Source: Thiomicrorhabdus lithotrophica
GTDB taxonomy: Bacteria; Pseudomonadota; Gammaproteobacteria; Thiomicrospirales; Thiomicrospiraceae
DNA: 64,000 nt
NCBI RefSeq assembly: GCF_029201445.1
Contig: NZ_CP102381.1
Coordinates: 1,798,001 to 1,862,000 of the forward strand
Direction: 5' to 3'
Made by a program: the position numbers and the translations under genes. The notes under the pieces are model-generated. The model was not told the DNA's origin. It saw only the letters and a list, made by a program, of their open reading frames with translations, and did no database searches. This document shows positions 1 to 9,696 of this stretch, one piece after another. Each line of letters opens with the position of its first letter. Position 1 is the first letter of the stretch.

Positions 1-1
1 A

Positions 2-457
2 ATGGGGTATTTATTTGGTGACATCCTAAGCATCAATACTGTAGATTTAACGCTTATTCTGTTCACTAGCTTACTCATTCTGGTGTTTTACATAAAACAC
101 TGGCAATCACTTTTAAACGTTACCTTAAACCCTGAGTTGGCTCAAGTAGAAGGCGTTAATGTCAAACAAGTACAACTGCTTTTTGTTTTGTTACTTGCCT
201 TCATGATTGCGCTTTCCATGAAAATTGTCGGCGTTTTGTTAGTCACATCACTACTCATTATTCCAGCTGCAGCAGCAAGAAAACTCTCTAATTCTCCTGA
301 ACAGATGCTTGTAATTAGTATCTTTATTGGTATCTTTTCAATTGTTGCTGGCCTGATTACCTCATACTATATTGATGTACCAACAGGCCCCGCAATTGTG
401 ATGGCTGCTACTGTAGTTTTCTTATTGCTACAATTAAAACCTCAGTCAACAAGATAA
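2..457 (+). CDS. znuB: Zinc/manganese ABC transporter permease, 3' part (ZnuB-like)
   Basis: This is the C-terminal half of an ABC-3 family permease, the inner-membrane channel of a zinc or manganese uptake ABC transporter. The visible 151 residues hold about four hydrophobic segments. They include the family-typical stretch MKIVGVLLVTSLLIIPAAAA near residues 73-92 and a last helix ending in LLLQLKPQ. The gene is cut by the window edge: the ATG at base 2 falls inside the protein, so the true start lies upstream. The ATPase and binding-protein genes are not visible. The metal specificity (zinc versus manganese) cannot be settled from this fragment, so the ZnuB name rests on overall resemblance. 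The gene ends 43 bases before a hairpin terminator shared with the converging chemoreceptor gene. Confidence 0.85.
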   Translation: MGYLFGDILSINTVDLTLILFTSLLILVFYIKHWQSLLNVTLNPELAQVEGVNVKQVQLLFVLLLAFMIALSMKIVGVLLVTSLLIIPAAAARKLSNSPEQMLVISIFIGIFSIVAGLITSYYIDVPTGPAIVMAATVVFLLLQLKPQSTR

Positions 458-500
458 TCTTCTTACCTTTAGACAGCAGTTACGCTAAACCACAAACAAA

Positions 501-522
501 AAAGCCGCTAAAAAGCGGCTTT
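501..522. terminator. Bidirectional intrinsic terminator
   Basis: AAAGCCGCT and AGCGGCTTT form a perfect 9-bp stem around an AAAA loop, with further A/T runs on both sides. It lies between two converging genes, the zinc permease and the chemoreceptor, and can serve both. Confidence 0.85.
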
Positions 523-546
523 AAACAAATATCCATTAACGGTAAA

Positions 547-3027
547 TTAAGCGACTTGCTCTATCAATTGATTTAAGAGCGCGACCACTTTTTCACTTTG
601 TTGATCTACCTCCGCTAAACCTTTTTCAACTGAATCAACATCATCAATAGACTTAGCATCCATTACTGTTTTAATGCCTTGGTGCATCTGCATATGCTCA
701 TCGCCCAACTGCGTCATCAACGGTAAATGCATAAACTCCTGTCCTTCAGAGTAATACCACTTACCTAAAATACAAGCGGTATGATCTGTAGCAACATCAT
801 AACTTACACCAATATCAACCCCCTCCACAAAAGCTCGAATTTTACCTTTCCAAGCCATGTGCGCTTCAATCATTTTTTCAAACTGACTAGCGGTTTCTGA
901 ATGGATTAATTTTTCAGTACGCTGACTAACTGCTGCATCAATTGTAAACTTACTCACTTGATCTCTAAGAATATCCGCATCATCCAATAAAGCCTTACTA
1001 GACTCAGCAGCACTTTGAACAACATGAGCATTACCTTGTGTCATTTCATCCATTGAGTTAATGGCACTATTAATCTGTTCCGCTCCGCGTGCTTGTTCTT
1101 CACTTGTGCCAGAAATCTCAGTTACCATAACACTTACTTCATCCATTGAGATATTAATTTCACCTAATGCCTCACTGGTTTGACGTACATAAAGCCCACT
1201 TTCTTGGCTGATTTTGACACTGTTTTCAATCAAGCGTTTAATTTCACCCGCGGCTTCCGCAGATTTCCCAGCTAGATTTCTCACTTCACCCGCAACAACG
1301 GCAAATCCTCTACCATGCTCACCTGCTCTTGCAGCCTCTACAGCTGCATTTAAAGCCAGTAAATTGGTCTGGAAAGCAATACCATCAATCAGCGTGGTAA
1401 TTTCATTAATTTTACGATTTGCTTCTGACATTTGTTCCATAGAGCTTAGCGCCTGCTCCATAGTTTCTAAACCATTTTCAAGCTGTTTTCTTGCACTAAG
1501 CGTTTTATCTTTAGCTTGAACTGCGTTATCCGCATTGTTTCGGACAGTACTTGTCATCTCTTCCATAGAAGCTGAGGTTTCTTCGAGTGATGCAGCCTGC
1601 TCTTGAACTCGATTACTAATATCGCTATTCCCTTTTGCAAGACCTTCAACACCACTCACCACTGACTTAGCAATAGTCTCAACCTTAGCAACCATTACGG
1701 CGGTATTTCTTACTGAACTATTTAATGAATCCTTTAAAACCGCCATTTTTCCAGCATAAACACCATCTACAGTGTGGGTTAAATCACCCTCACTAATTGA
1801 TGACTGTACTCTAGCCACTTCATCAACAAAGTTTTCCAAATCATTCAGTGTAATATTTAAAGACTCTTTAAGCGGAATAAAATCACCACGCGCATCCGCT
1901 TCAGAACGGGCGGAAAAATCACCATGCGCAAGATGATTAAGGGTTTCGGCAATGGACTCAACGTTGTTTTTCATACGCACAGCAGAACGTTCTAAATCAT
2001 CTAAAACACCAGCAAACTTACCTTCAAGTTGAGTACTTTCGTCTTTATAAACTTGCAAATCTCCAGCACGGAAATTATGTGCCGTTTTTTCTAGAATACT
2101 CACTACACCACTAATTTGGTCTACTGAGGTATTTACCTCATTTTTCATTGATAAGAAGTCACCTTTCAGCTCAGACTCAACTCGATTATCAAAGTTACCT
2201 TTTGCAATATCTTTAAGCACGCCATTCACACCAAAAACCGCATGACTAATGTCATCAAGTAACAAGTTAACCGATTTGGAGGTTCTTGCTAATTCGTCAT
2301 TTCCATAGACGGTAATACGATGCTTCAACTCACCCGTTTCAACAATCTGTAGCATTGTGTTTTCCATTTCACTAATTGAACGCAGCAAGCCGCGTGTGAT
2401 AACCGTACCCACAACAGAAAACAGAATTACGCTAATGATAAGAGCTGACCACATGTAAACCTTATTCTGAGCCTCTTGATCGTAAAGCCCTTTAACCGCT
2501 TGTCTATTTTTTTCTTTTTCTAGATTTTGAAGTTTGGTGACAACTGAAGAGAATGCCTGGTATTTTGGACGGAACTCTTCATGCATAATTTCAATCGCCT
2601 CTTCCTGGAAGCCTTCACTTATAGCCGTCATAAAACTACCGAAAGCTGCGTTCGCACCACTCATGTTAGCTTTTATCTCTTCATAAATAGCTTGCTCTTC
2701 TTTAGAAAATTTCATCTCATTTAATTGATTAAAGAAGCTTGCGATAGAGGTGGCACTATCCTTCAGAACAGCTCTCTTAGCTTCCAGCTCAGTCTCATAG
2801 TTATCGGCATCTGGATTGAGTAGAGCGAGATTTAATAGCTGAATCTCACGCTTAGATGCGCTATTAGTTAAATCAGCCAATAACTCGAGTTTTTTACCAT
2901 TAACATCAACCACCGTGGAAATAGTCTGCTTGCTTTCATTCATTATCCACTGAGTGGCTAAGCTGCTTAATAAAAGAAGGGTTAATGTTGCAATGATTCC
3001 TGAGATCATCTTCATTTTTATTGACAT
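547..3027 (-). CDS. Methyl-accepting chemotaxis protein with poly-HAMP array and C-terminal CZB zinc-binding domain
   Basis: A transmembrane chemoreceptor of 826 residues. I chose the ATG at 3027 because GGAG lies just upstream and a membrane helix follows at once; an in-frame start at 3114 would add 29 residues not typical of the family. Order: TM1 (about 8-27), a four-helix-bundle-like periplasmic sensor, TM2 (about 191-214), then a HAMP domain and up to three more HAMP-like units with the motif xxGD/NFxxR...GDFxxLK (to about residue 441). Next comes the signalling hairpin ([20 protein letters not shown]). The last 120 or so residues form a CZB domain with the His and Cys zinc-ligand motifs [15 protein letters not shown] and EHMQMH. 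CZB domains bind zinc and, in known receptors, sense zinc or hypochlorous acid. The ligand here is not known. It would feed CheA/CheW, which are not in this window. Confidence 0.93.
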   Translation of the reverse strand: MSIKMKMISGIIATLTLLLLSSLATQWIMNESKQTISTVVDVNGKKLELLADLTNSASKREIQLLNLALLNPDADNYETELEAKRAVLKDSATSIASFFNQLNEMKFSKEEQAIYEEIKANMSGANAAFGSFMTAISEGFQEEAIEIMHEEFRPKYQAFSSVVTKLQNLEKEKNRQAVKGLYDQEAQNKVYMWSALIISVILFSVVGTVITRGLLRSISEMENTMLQIVETGELKHRITVYGNDELARTSKSVNLLLDDISHAVFGVNGVLKDIAKGNFDNRVESELKGDFLSMKNEVNTSVDQISGVVSILEKTAHNFRAGDLQVYKDESTQLEGKFAGVLDDLERSAVRMKNNVESIAETLNHLAHGDFSARSEADARGDFIPLKESLNITLNDLENFVDEVARVQSSISEGDLTHTVDGVYAGKMAVLKDSLNSSVRNTAVMVAKVETIAKSVVSGVEGLAKGNSDISNRVQEQAASLEETSASMEEMTSTVRNNADNAVQAKDKTLSARKQLENGLETMEQALSSMEQMSEANRKINEITTLIDGIAFQTNLLALNAAVEAARAGEHGRGFAVVAGEVRNLAGKSAEAAGEIKRLIENSVKISQESGLYVRQTSEALGEINISMDEVSVMVTEISGTSEEQARGAEQINSAINSMDEMTQGNAHVVQSAAESSKALLDDADILRDQVSKFTIDAAVSQRTEKLIHSETASQFEKMIEAHMAWKGKIRAFVEGVDIGVSYDVATDHTACILGKWYYSEGQEFMHLPLMTQLGDEHMQMHQGIKTVMDAKSIDDVDSVEKGLAEVDQQSEKVVALLNQLIEQVA

Positions 3028-3156
3028 AGAGACTCCATTCAACCCAGCCAATGTCCAATGGCTGGAAGGTATTATTGATTTTGTGCACGCTATTCTATGG
3101 GAAAGGAACCCCAAGGGTGATAAGAGTTTTAAACCTTAAAATCAGTATTATTTATT

Positions 3157-3645
3157 TCAAGCTCTTTCGAGTGTCACAAAATCAAATTCAAAAGCATGAT
3201 TCTCATCTTTTTGATGATGTACTCTAGAAAGCTCATTCCATGCCACTTTTGTCCAGTCAGGGAAAAAAGTATCGCCATTAATGTCAGCATTAATTTGGGT
3301 GAGGTAGAGTTTATCAGCCTTGGGTAGCATCATATTATATAACTGACCACCTCCCATAATAATGACCTCTTCATGCTCAGAAAGTTCTTGCAGGGCTTCA
3401 TCTACTGAAGAAAAGACGGTTGCACCTATTGCAACAAAATCAGCTTGACGGCTAATAACGTAATTTGGACGATTCGGTAACGGCTTAGAACCGATAGATT
3501 CAAAGGTTTTTCTACCCATAACAACGGGTTTACCGGTGGTGGTCGCTTTAAAAAATCTCAAATCATCCGGTAGATGCCAGGGCATGTCATTATCTAAGCC
3601 AATGACTCGATTTTTTGCCATGGCGGCAATCATTGCAATCTTCAT
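3157..3645 (-). CDS. folA: Dihydrofolate reductase
   Basis: FolA reduces dihydrofolate to tetrahydrofolate with NADPH, regenerating the cofactor that ThyA oxidises. The 162-residue length equals that of typical chromosomal enzymes. Visible motifs are [20 protein letters not shown] at the N-terminus with the substrate-binding acidic residue in PDDL, the NADPH-binding GRKTFESIG, and IIMGGGQLY. The start ATG overlaps the thyA stop by four bases, so the two genes are translationally coupled. This thyA-folA order is common in bacteria. Nothing odd is seen. Confidence 0.97.
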   Translation of the reverse strand: MKIAMIAAMAKNRVIGLDNDMPWHLPDDLRFFKATTTGKPVVMGRKTFESIGSKPLPNRPNYVISRQADFVAIGATVFSSVDEALQELSEHEEVIIMGGGQLYNMMLPKADKLYLTQINADINGDTFFPDWTKVAWNELSRVHHQKDENHAFEFDFVTLERA

Positions 3646-4475
3646 ACTGATACCGTTGCCTTAATATGTGGATGAGACTCATAATCCACGATTTCAAAAT
3701 CTTCAAACTTATAGTCAAAAATACTTTCAGGCTTACGCTTTATCACCAGTTTTGGCATAGGATAGGGTTCGCGGGTCAACTGTTCTTTGGCCTGTTCTAT
3801 AGTGTTGTTATAGAGATGAACATCGCCACCAGTCCAAACAAAATCTCCTACCTCGTACCCAGTTTGTTGTGCAACCATATGCAGTAATAATGCATAACTA
3901 GCAATATTAAAAGGCACGCCCAGAAACGTATCCGCACTACGCTGATATAACTGACAAGAGACTTTGCCGTTAGCGACATAAAACTGAAAAAAGGCATGAC
4001 AAGTCGCTAATGCCATTTGACCGTTTTCAACATTGGCTTGAGGGCTAATGGATTCATCAGGCAAGTCTGCCGGATTCCAAGCGGTTACAATCATTCGACG
4101 ACTATTAGGGTTATTTTTTAAGGTTTCAATGACTTCTGCAATTTGATTAATCGTTTCACCATTCGGCTTTTGCCAGGCAACCCACTGCTTGCCGTAAAGT
4201 GGTCCTAAATCACCTGATTCAGTTGCCCATTCATCCCAAATTCGCACACCATTGTCTTTTAGATACTGAATATTCGTATCGCCAGTTAAAAACCATAACA
4301 ACTCATGCACAATAGAACGGATATGCAATTTTTTGGTCGTCACTAACGGAAAACCTTCTTGCAGATTAAAGCGCATCTGATAACCAAACACTGAACGTGT
4401 ACCGGTACCTGTTCGGTCACCTTTATCGGTACCCTCTTCTAAAATGTGACTTAATAAATCTAAATACTGTTTCAT
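3642..4475 (-). CDS. thyA: Thymidylate synthase
   Basis: ThyA methylates dUMP to dTMP using methylene-tetrahydrofolate and releases dihydrofolate for FolA. The protein is 277 residues, near the usual 264. Motifs include [12 protein letters not shown] at the N-terminus, the nucleophilic cysteine in [31 protein letters not shown], and the dUMP-binding GDVHLYNN. It is the first gene of the thyA-folA pair and follows lgt on the same strand after about 70 bases. An operon with lgt is therefore possible. Confidence 0.98.
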   Translation of the reverse strand: MKQYLDLLSHILEEGTDKGDRTGTGTRSVFGYQMRFNLQEGFPLVTTKKLHIRSIVHELLWFLTGDTNIQYLKDNGVRIWDEWATESGDLGPLYGKQWVAWQKPNGETINQIAEVIETLKNNPNSRRMIVTAWNPADLPDESISPQANVENGQMALATCHAFFQFYVANGKVSCQLYQRSADTFLGVPFNIASYALLLHMVAQQTGYEVGDFVWTGGDVHLYNNTIEQAKEQLTREPYPMPKLVIKRKPESIFDYKFEDFEIVDYESHPHIKATVSV

Positions 4476-4545
4476 ATTAATTACGCTTTGTTTTTTATAG
4501 TTTTAGTAAATATGTTTCAAATTCCGCCTAAGAGTTAAGCTGTGG

Positions 4546-5343
4546 TTATGCAGTACCTTTATTTTGCTTATAAGCATAAGCAATCAATAAAGCTCCAACA
4601 ACAACCATCGGCAATGACAATAACTGCCCCATAGTCAGCCAGTTCCAAAGAAGATAGCCAAGCTGTGCATCAGGTACACGCCAGAACTCAACAATAAACC
4701 TAAAGACGCCATAACCAATCAAAAACACGCCAGCAATAGAGCCTGAAGGTCTTGATTTATTGGCATACCAAGCTAACAAAATAAAGAGAACAACGCCTTC
4801 TAAAAGCGCTTCAAGAAGCTGTGTAGGGTATTTTTGAACATTTTGCTGAATAACCGGATCATAGACCCACATACCTAAGGCCGAGTCAGTAGTTTTACCC
4901 CATAACTCACCATTAATAAAATTACCAATCCGACCTGTAAACAAGCCAATTGGAATCAGTGGAGCTACAAAATCTGCTACTTGAAATAGGTTTTGTTGAG
5001 TCTTTTTAGCAAAGATAAACATGGCGATGGTGACACCTAACAAACCACCGTGAAAAGACATACCACCTTGCCACACTTTGAAAACATTTAAAGGTTCAGC
5101 GATATAATTCGCTAAATCGTAGAAAAGAATATAACCAATCCGTCCACCAAGAATGACTCCCATGGCCACATAAAACAGTAAATCACCTACCATTTCAGTA
5201 CTCCAGGGCTCCCTAGTTTTTGCACGGTATACGCCATAAAGCCAACCACCTGCAAAGGCAAACAAATACATTAATCCATACCAATGGACTTGCAACACAC
5301 CCAAATCAAGGGCAACCGGATCAATCGCTGGATAAGACCACAT
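4546..5343 (-). CDS. lgt: Prolipoprotein diacylglyceryl transferase
   Basis: Lgt attaches a diacylglyceryl group from phosphatidylglycerol to the lipobox cysteine of prolipoproteins at the inner membrane. The protein has about seven membrane helices and the family signatures IDPVALDLG, VHWYGLMY, HGGLLG and the GRIGNFINGELWG block that contains essential residues. I prefer the ATG at 5343 (265 residues), which places IDPV at the position normal for the family. A GTG at 5358 would add five residues. Neither has a strong ribosome binding site. It likely acts on the LpoA-like lipoprotein encoded later in this window. Confidence 0.96.
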   Translation of the reverse strand: MWSYPAIDPVALDLGVLQVHWYGLMYLFAFAGGWLYGVYRAKTREPWSTEMVGDLLFYVAMGVILGGRIGYILFYDLANYIAEPLNVFKVWQGGMSFHGGLLGVTIAMFIFAKKTQQNLFQVADFVAPLIPIGLFTGRIGNFINGELWGKTTDSALGMWVYDPVIQQNVQKYPTQLLEALLEGVVLFILLAWYANKSRPSGSIAGVFLIGYGVFRFIVEFWRVPDAQLGYLLWNWLTMGQLLSLPMVVVGALLIAYAYKQNKGTA

Positions 5344-5493
5344 AGGAATCAATAGCACTCAAGTTTATATAATTAGAAATCTGAAGTTTAATAGACTCTG
5401 TAAAAGAGAATTTATATATCAGGCATTATATATTCCTCTATCCTAAAATATAAAGAGAATTGGTCATTTGTATTAATTCTTTTTAAACCCCAA

Positions 5494-5529
5494 AAACACA
5501 AAACGACCAGGCCTGGTCGTTTTGTGTTT
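5494..5529 (-). terminator. 36-bp perfect palindrome acting as terminator, built on ACCAGGCCTGGT
   Basis: The two 18-base arms are perfect reverse complements centred between 5511 and 5512, and the middle 12 bases are ACCAGGCCTGGT (core CCAGGCCTGG at 5507-5516). On the minus strand the hairpin lies 25 bases past the chemoreceptor stop and is followed by TTTTTGGGG. It therefore looks like that gene's intrinsic terminator. See the repeat-family finding. Confidence 0.8.
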
Positions 5530-5553
5530 AAGTTAATTCAATTCGTGAAATCA

Positions 5554-7584
5554 CTAGATTTTAAACTGATGAATCAATCCTTCTAATTTATCGGCTAAAT
5601 GTTGAAGGTTATTACCAGCTTGTTCTGTACTATTTGCACCTTGCGCCGCATTTTCAGTAACATCATGAATCTGAGATATATTTTGATTAATCTCTTGAGC
5701 CAACACGCTTTGAGTATGCGCAGCTTCAGACATCTGTTTACTCATCTGATTAATATCATCCATAAGAATAACGACAGGCTGAAGCATTTCTTTGGTTTTA
5801 GAAACCGCCTCACAACTCGCTTTAGTTGAATCTTGACCTGTCTCAACGACCTTAACAGTCGAAAGCGTTGCTTTACGAATTTTGTCGATAATTTTCTCAA
5901 TTTCAAGCGTAGATTCTTGTGTTCTATGTGCTAGTCCTCTAACCTCATCTGCAACCACAGCAAAGCCTCTACCGTGTTCTCCTGCTCGCGCCGCTTCAAT
6001 CGCCGCATTTAATGAAAGTAGATTAGTCTGCTCTGCAATTTCTCGAATTACATTGACCACCGTACCAATGGACTCACTATCTTCTCTAAGAAGCTGAACT
6101 GAAGCTGTCATATCGGCCATACCAAGAGAAAGTTTTTGAATTTGATTGGAGGTACTCACTACCATTTCACCACTTTCTTTAATACGTTCAGCGGCCTGCT
6201 GTGTCGCTCTTGAGGTGTTTTTAGAATGATCCTCAACACTTTTTGATTTTTCTGTCATATCAATCATGGTAGAGGACAAACCACCCGTAGCTGAAAGTTG
6301 TTGCTGAGCACCATCTTTTGCCTGGCGAGTAATCTCTAGTAAGTCTCTAGAAGAGGTTTCCAACTGCTCTACTGTTGAAGCAACTTGTGAAAGCATGGTG
6401 TGAATTTTACTAACGAAAGAGTTAAAGTGGCCAGCCAACTGCCCCATTTCATCTGAACTATTAACGGGTAATCTACGTGTTAAATCACCTTCACCTTCTG
6501 AGATATCCTTCAAAGCATCTGAAATTTCATTTATAGGTGACACAACTGCATTAGTCACTCTGTTAGATACCATCATTCCTAAGATTTGCCCGAAAGCTGA
6601 CACCAACAATAAAATAATAATACTGTTTAAACTAAGCTGTAATAAATCATCACTTATCTCTTCTACATCCCCAACGGCCAGATTTGAAATGTCGATCAAT
6701 TCTTTATCAAAGCTTTCAAATAAAGGTTGAATTTTGGTTGTCATCAACCAAACATCCATACGCCATTTTTCACCACCGTGAATGCCTTTCATCACCATAT
6801 AGTGTTCACGGTAATCCTCATATAGCGTCGTTAAAGTTCCAATCCCATCTTCTTCTTCAATGGTTAATTCAACCTCTGTTTGCTGATTTATTTTTTGAAT
6901 CAAAGATTCAAAACGATTCAAATAATTATCAGTCGCTTCAGCCATAGATTGATTTCTAAAACCAATGAAACCACGCAAACTACTGGTAACATTCAACCAA
7001 ACCTTTTGCAGTTCAAGCAAATCCACTAATAAAGCTTGTCGCTCTAATGAAAGCTCAGCCATCTCTGAATTAATCATTAAAGAAAGTGTTTGCTGAGTTT
7101 GAGTAGCCAAATTCAGCATATTATTGTTTACATATTCAAATGCAGGGAATTTTTTAGAACGATTTTCTTGAAAAACCTTCACCTCTTCTACAAGAGGTTG
7201 AAGTTGAATCATATGCTTTTCTAGCTGGCTATATTTTTTTAAAAGAACGGCAGAATCATCACCGTATTGTTTTAGGTTATTTTGCGCATCATCAATATTG
7301 GTTTTGACCTTTTCAATACTCGCTTGATAATTTTTTAGTAGCGCTGGATCATTTATCAAAATATACATGCTTAATGCATTCATGCTCTTCTCTAATAGAA
7401 AAGCCGATTCTTTTGCAGCGAGGGCAATAGGCTGATGCTGATAAACCATCTCTGATACGTTAGAACGCACAACAGATAAATTAATTGCCGCTTGAATCGT
7501 GATAAAGGCAAGAACTGCCCAAATCACACCAAATCCAAAGCGCATTTTTTGTTTGATTGTTAGCTTGCGTAACCAATCTTTCAT
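5554..7584 (-). CDS. Methyl-accepting chemotaxis protein
   Basis: A 676-residue transmembrane chemoreceptor. TM1 lies at about residues 15-35 ([19 protein letters not shown]). A long helical periplasmic sensor of about 290 residues follows, with no family I can name. TM2 is near residues 315-340 ([15 protein letters not shown]). A single HAMP with [13 protein letters not shown] leads into the cytoplasmic signalling hairpin [20 protein letters not shown]. The end [10 protein letters not shown] is usual for receptors without a CheR-docking pentapeptide. The length of the sensor suggests a double four-helix bundle (inference). It stands alone between lgt and the short-chain dehydrogenase, and ends in the palindromic terminator. 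Confidence 0.93.
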   Translation of the reverse strand: MKDWLRKLTIKQKMRFGFGVIWAVLAFITIQAAINLSVVRSNVSEMVYQHQPIALAAKESAFLLEKSMNALSMYILINDPALLKNYQASIEKVKTNIDDAQNNLKQYGDDSAVLLKKYSQLEKHMIQLQPLVEEVKVFQENRSKKFPAFEYVNNNMLNLATQTQQTLSLMINSEMAELSLERQALLVDLLELQKVWLNVTSSLRGFIGFRNQSMAEATDNYLNRFESLIQKINQQTEVELTIEEEDGIGTLTTLYEDYREHYMVMKGIHGGEKWRMDVWLMTTKIQPLFESFDKELIDISNLAVGDVEEISDDLLQLSLNSIIILLLVSAFGQILGMMVSNRVTNAVVSPINEISDALKDISEGEGDLTRRLPVNSSDEMGQLAGHFNSFVSKIHTMLSQVASTVEQLETSSRDLLEITRQAKDGAQQQLSATGGLSSTMIDMTEKSKSVEDHSKNTSRATQQAAERIKESGEMVVSTSNQIQKLSLGMADMTASVQLLREDSESIGTVVNVIREIAEQTNLLSLNAAIEAARAGEHGRGFAVVADEVRGLAHRTQESTLEIEKIIDKIRKATLSTVKVVETGQDSTKASCEAVSKTKEMLQPVVILMDDINQMSKQMSEAAHTQSVLAQEINQNISQIHDVTENAAQGANSTEQAGNNLQHLADKLEGLIHQFKI

Positions 7585-7685
7585 TTTACTTTCTGCTTTT
7601 TTGACATTTGGTTTAGCACTAGCAAATTAAATGCCATTAAACATTATGTTAAAAATATAAAACTTGATTAACATGAGAATATTTA

Positions 7686-7702
7686 GCCGTTTTAGCAACG
7701 GC
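7686..7702 (-). terminator. Weak hairpin after the short-chain dehydrogenase gene
   Basis: GCCGTT and AACGGC form a 6-bp stem about 15 bases beyond the dehydrogenase stop on the minus strand. No U-rich tract follows, so a terminator role is only a possibility. Confidence 0.3.
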
Positions 7703-7717
7703 AAAATAGGCTATGGA

Positions 7718-8497
7718 CTAACGTACAGGGTAGTTTCCACGGGCAATTAACCCGCCGTCAATTGTTAGGATTGAACCAGTCATCCATTGAGTGGCATCCG
7801 ACAATAAATAGGCCGTTGCTTCACCCATCTCTTCGGTCGTCCCATAGCGTCCAGTTGGCATACGTTCACACCATTTTTCAGCCATAGCAGGTTCATTAAG
7901 AATTTTATCAGTACGTTCAACCGGAACAACGCCAGGAGCAAGGCCGTTCACTCTAATTCCGTATTGCCCCCATTCTACTGCCTGCACTTTGGTGATGGCA
8001 TCTAACCCCATCTTAGAGGCTGCATAGGCAGAGAACCATTCACATGTTGCTTGGCCATGAATGCTACTGTTGTTAACAATCGCACCAGGTTGCTTGGCTT
8101 TAATACAAGCATTGGCAAACGCAGTACTCAACTGATAAGGCGCTTGTAAGTTTATGGCTAATGTTTCAGCAAATTTTTCGCCTAAAGGATCTTTAAGTGA
8201 GGTGCTTTTAGTGACAATTCCTGCATTATTTACCAAACCATCTAAACCGTCAAAGATTGACCAGGCCTGCTTAAAAAAACGGTTTAAATCAGCAAGCTGC
8301 TTAAAATCACAACGAATAACTTCCGCCTCACACCCCAAAGCCTTAACCGCTTCAAGCGTCTGCTCAATACCTGTTTGGTTGCGATTGTAATGTAAAACTA
8401 AACGGCAACCTTCTCTTGCTAAGACTTCAGCCATGCCTGCACCGATACCACTTGAAGCGCCCGTAATTAATATACGTTTGTTTTTTAAACCTTTCAT
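7718..8497 (-). CDS. Short-chain dehydrogenase/reductase (SDR) family oxidoreductase
   Basis: A 259-residue classical SDR with a Rossmann fold that uses NAD(P)(H). Visible motifs are the nucleotide-binding TGASSGIG near residue 12, NNAG, the catalytic serine in NNSSIHG, YAASK holding the catalytic Tyr and Lys, and a PG motif (APGVVP). The C-terminus MTGSILTIDGGLIARG is typical. The substrate cannot be predicted. The nucleotide motif lacks the Arg of pteridine reductases (TGxxxRxG), so a FolM role is less likely despite the nearby folA. It lies 36 bases beyond murG and may be co-transcribed with the dcw cluster. Confidence 0.85.
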   Translation of the reverse strand: MKGLKNKRILITGASSGIGAGMAEVLAREGCRLVLHYNRNQTGIEQTLEAVKALGCEAEVIRCDFKQLADLNRFFKQAWSIFDGLDGLVNNAGIVTKSTSLKDPLGEKFAETLAINLQAPYQLSTAFANACIKAKQPGAIVNNSSIHGQATCEWFSAYAASKMGLDAITKVQAVEWGQYGIRVNGLAPGVVPVERTDKILNEPAMAEKWCERMPTGRYGTTEEMGEATAYLLSDATQWMTGSILTIDGGLIARGNYPVR

Positions 8498-8533
8498 AAA
8501 TTTCTCTAGAGTGACTTGATTTGGTTTATAGAA

Positions 8534-9604
8534 TTATCGATTTATAATACGTGTCAATTCTATGACGATTCTTTCGGTTGCTTGAGTGTGCGCTTGCGCC
8601 CTTATTTTTAACGAAGCGTCTACTCGTTTTTCTGGGTTTTCACACCAGGCAGTTAATGCTTGTGCTAATCGCTCAGGGGTCAAATCTTTTTGCTGAATAA
8701 TTTCCCCTCCCTCTAAATTGACTAACGCTTGTGCATTTGCTGTTTGGTGATCGTCTACCGCATGAGGATAAGGCACCATAATTGCAGGACGAGCACATGC
8801 CATTAACTCACTTACCGTTAATGCGCCTGACCGGCATAACAACATGTCTGCACTTGCATAAGCTAACAACATATTATCAATAAACGGTACAACATCAGCT
8901 TGTATATTAGCCTCTTTATAGGCTTGCTTAGCTTGTTCTAATGTCTTTTCACCAGTTTGATGTCTAACGACTGGACGAATAGACTCATCCATTAATGCCA
9001 GAGCTTTAGGTAAGGTTTCATTTAAAGCCAAAGCACCACGACTTCCGCCCAAAACGAGTAGATGACAGGGCTGGGTATTTTCTACAGGCTCTATATCTTC
9101 TAGCCCTTGGCGTACCGGATTACCAATAGTAATCACATGTTTACCACGTATTTTATTCTGCGGGAAAGCTGCAATCACTAAATCAGCAAATCGAGCTAAA
9201 ATCTTATTAGTTAACCCTGGAATCGCGTTTTGTTCGTGTAAAACCAACGGAATCCCTAATGACTTAGCCGCCAACCCTCCTGGACCGCAAACAAAACCAC
9301 CCATACCTAAAACCAAATCAGGTTGAATTGTATGCATGATCTCTTTAGCTTGTGAACGGGCCTTAAGAATATTGAATGGCGCTTGTAACCAACCTTTTAA
9401 GCCATTACCCCTTAAGCCTTTAATTGAGATAGTATTTAAAGGAATACTGGCATTATTAACCCAAGTTGCTTCCATGCCACCTTCTGTTCCTAACCAAAAC
9501 ACCTCAACATTTTGTTTAGCTAAGGCTTCAGCCAAAGCAATGCCAGGAAACACATGCCCCCCCGTTCCACCAGCCATTATTAGTATTTTTTTAGACTCTT
9601 TCAT
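8534..9604 (-). CDS. murG: UDP-GlcNAc:undecaprenyl-PP-MurNAc-pentapeptide GlcNAc transferase
   Basis: MurG adds GlcNAc to lipid I to make lipid II at the cytoplasmic face of the inner membrane. At 356 residues it matches E. coli MurG in length. The first glycine loop GGTGGHVFPG is at about residues 12-21. A further glycine-rich loop (LVLGGSRGA) and the C-terminal UDP-GlcNAc site (RSGALTVSEL, then PYPHAVDDHQTANA) are intact. It is the last dcw gene here. In most gammaproteobacteria murC and ddl would follow, but a short-chain dehydrogenase gene comes next. Confidence 0.97.
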   Translation of the reverse strand: MKESKKILIMAGGTGGHVFPGIALAEALAKQNVEVFWLGTEGGMEATWVNNASIPLNTISIKGLRGNGLKGWLQAPFNILKARSQAKEIMHTIQPDLVLGMGGFVCGPGGLAAKSLGIPLVLHEQNAIPGLTNKILARFADLVIAAFPQNKIRGKHVITIGNPVRQGLEDIEPVENTQPCHLLVLGGSRGALALNETLPKALALMDESIRPVVRHQTGEKTLEQAKQAYKEANIQADVVPFIDNMLLAYASADMLLCRSGALTVSELMACARPAIMVPYPHAVDDHQTANAQALVNLEGGEIIQQKDLTPERLAQALTAWCENPEKRVDASLKIRAQAHTQATERIVIELTRIINR

Positions 9605-9696
9605 TTTTTACTCAGGTATCTAGTTTAGCTTTAACCAATTAGCGTATTAAATTGGTCATTTGTGTTGTATTTAATAAATAGTCGATTTAAATTAGG

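Noticed and set aside
3028-3114. Longer start for the first chemoreceptor
   Set aside because: It would place 29 polar residues before the first membrane helix; GGAG supports the inner ATG.
7718-8497. FolM-type dihydromonapterin reductase, suggested by nearby folA
   Set aside because: The nucleotide motif is TGASSGIG and lacks the Arg of pteridine reductases; the genes are also 4 kb apart.
9336-9623. Plus-strand open reading frame opposite murG, and similar long antisense frames opposite addA-like, addB-like, ftsZ and rsmH
   Set aside because: They are shadows of strongly conserved genes, with no family motif of their own.
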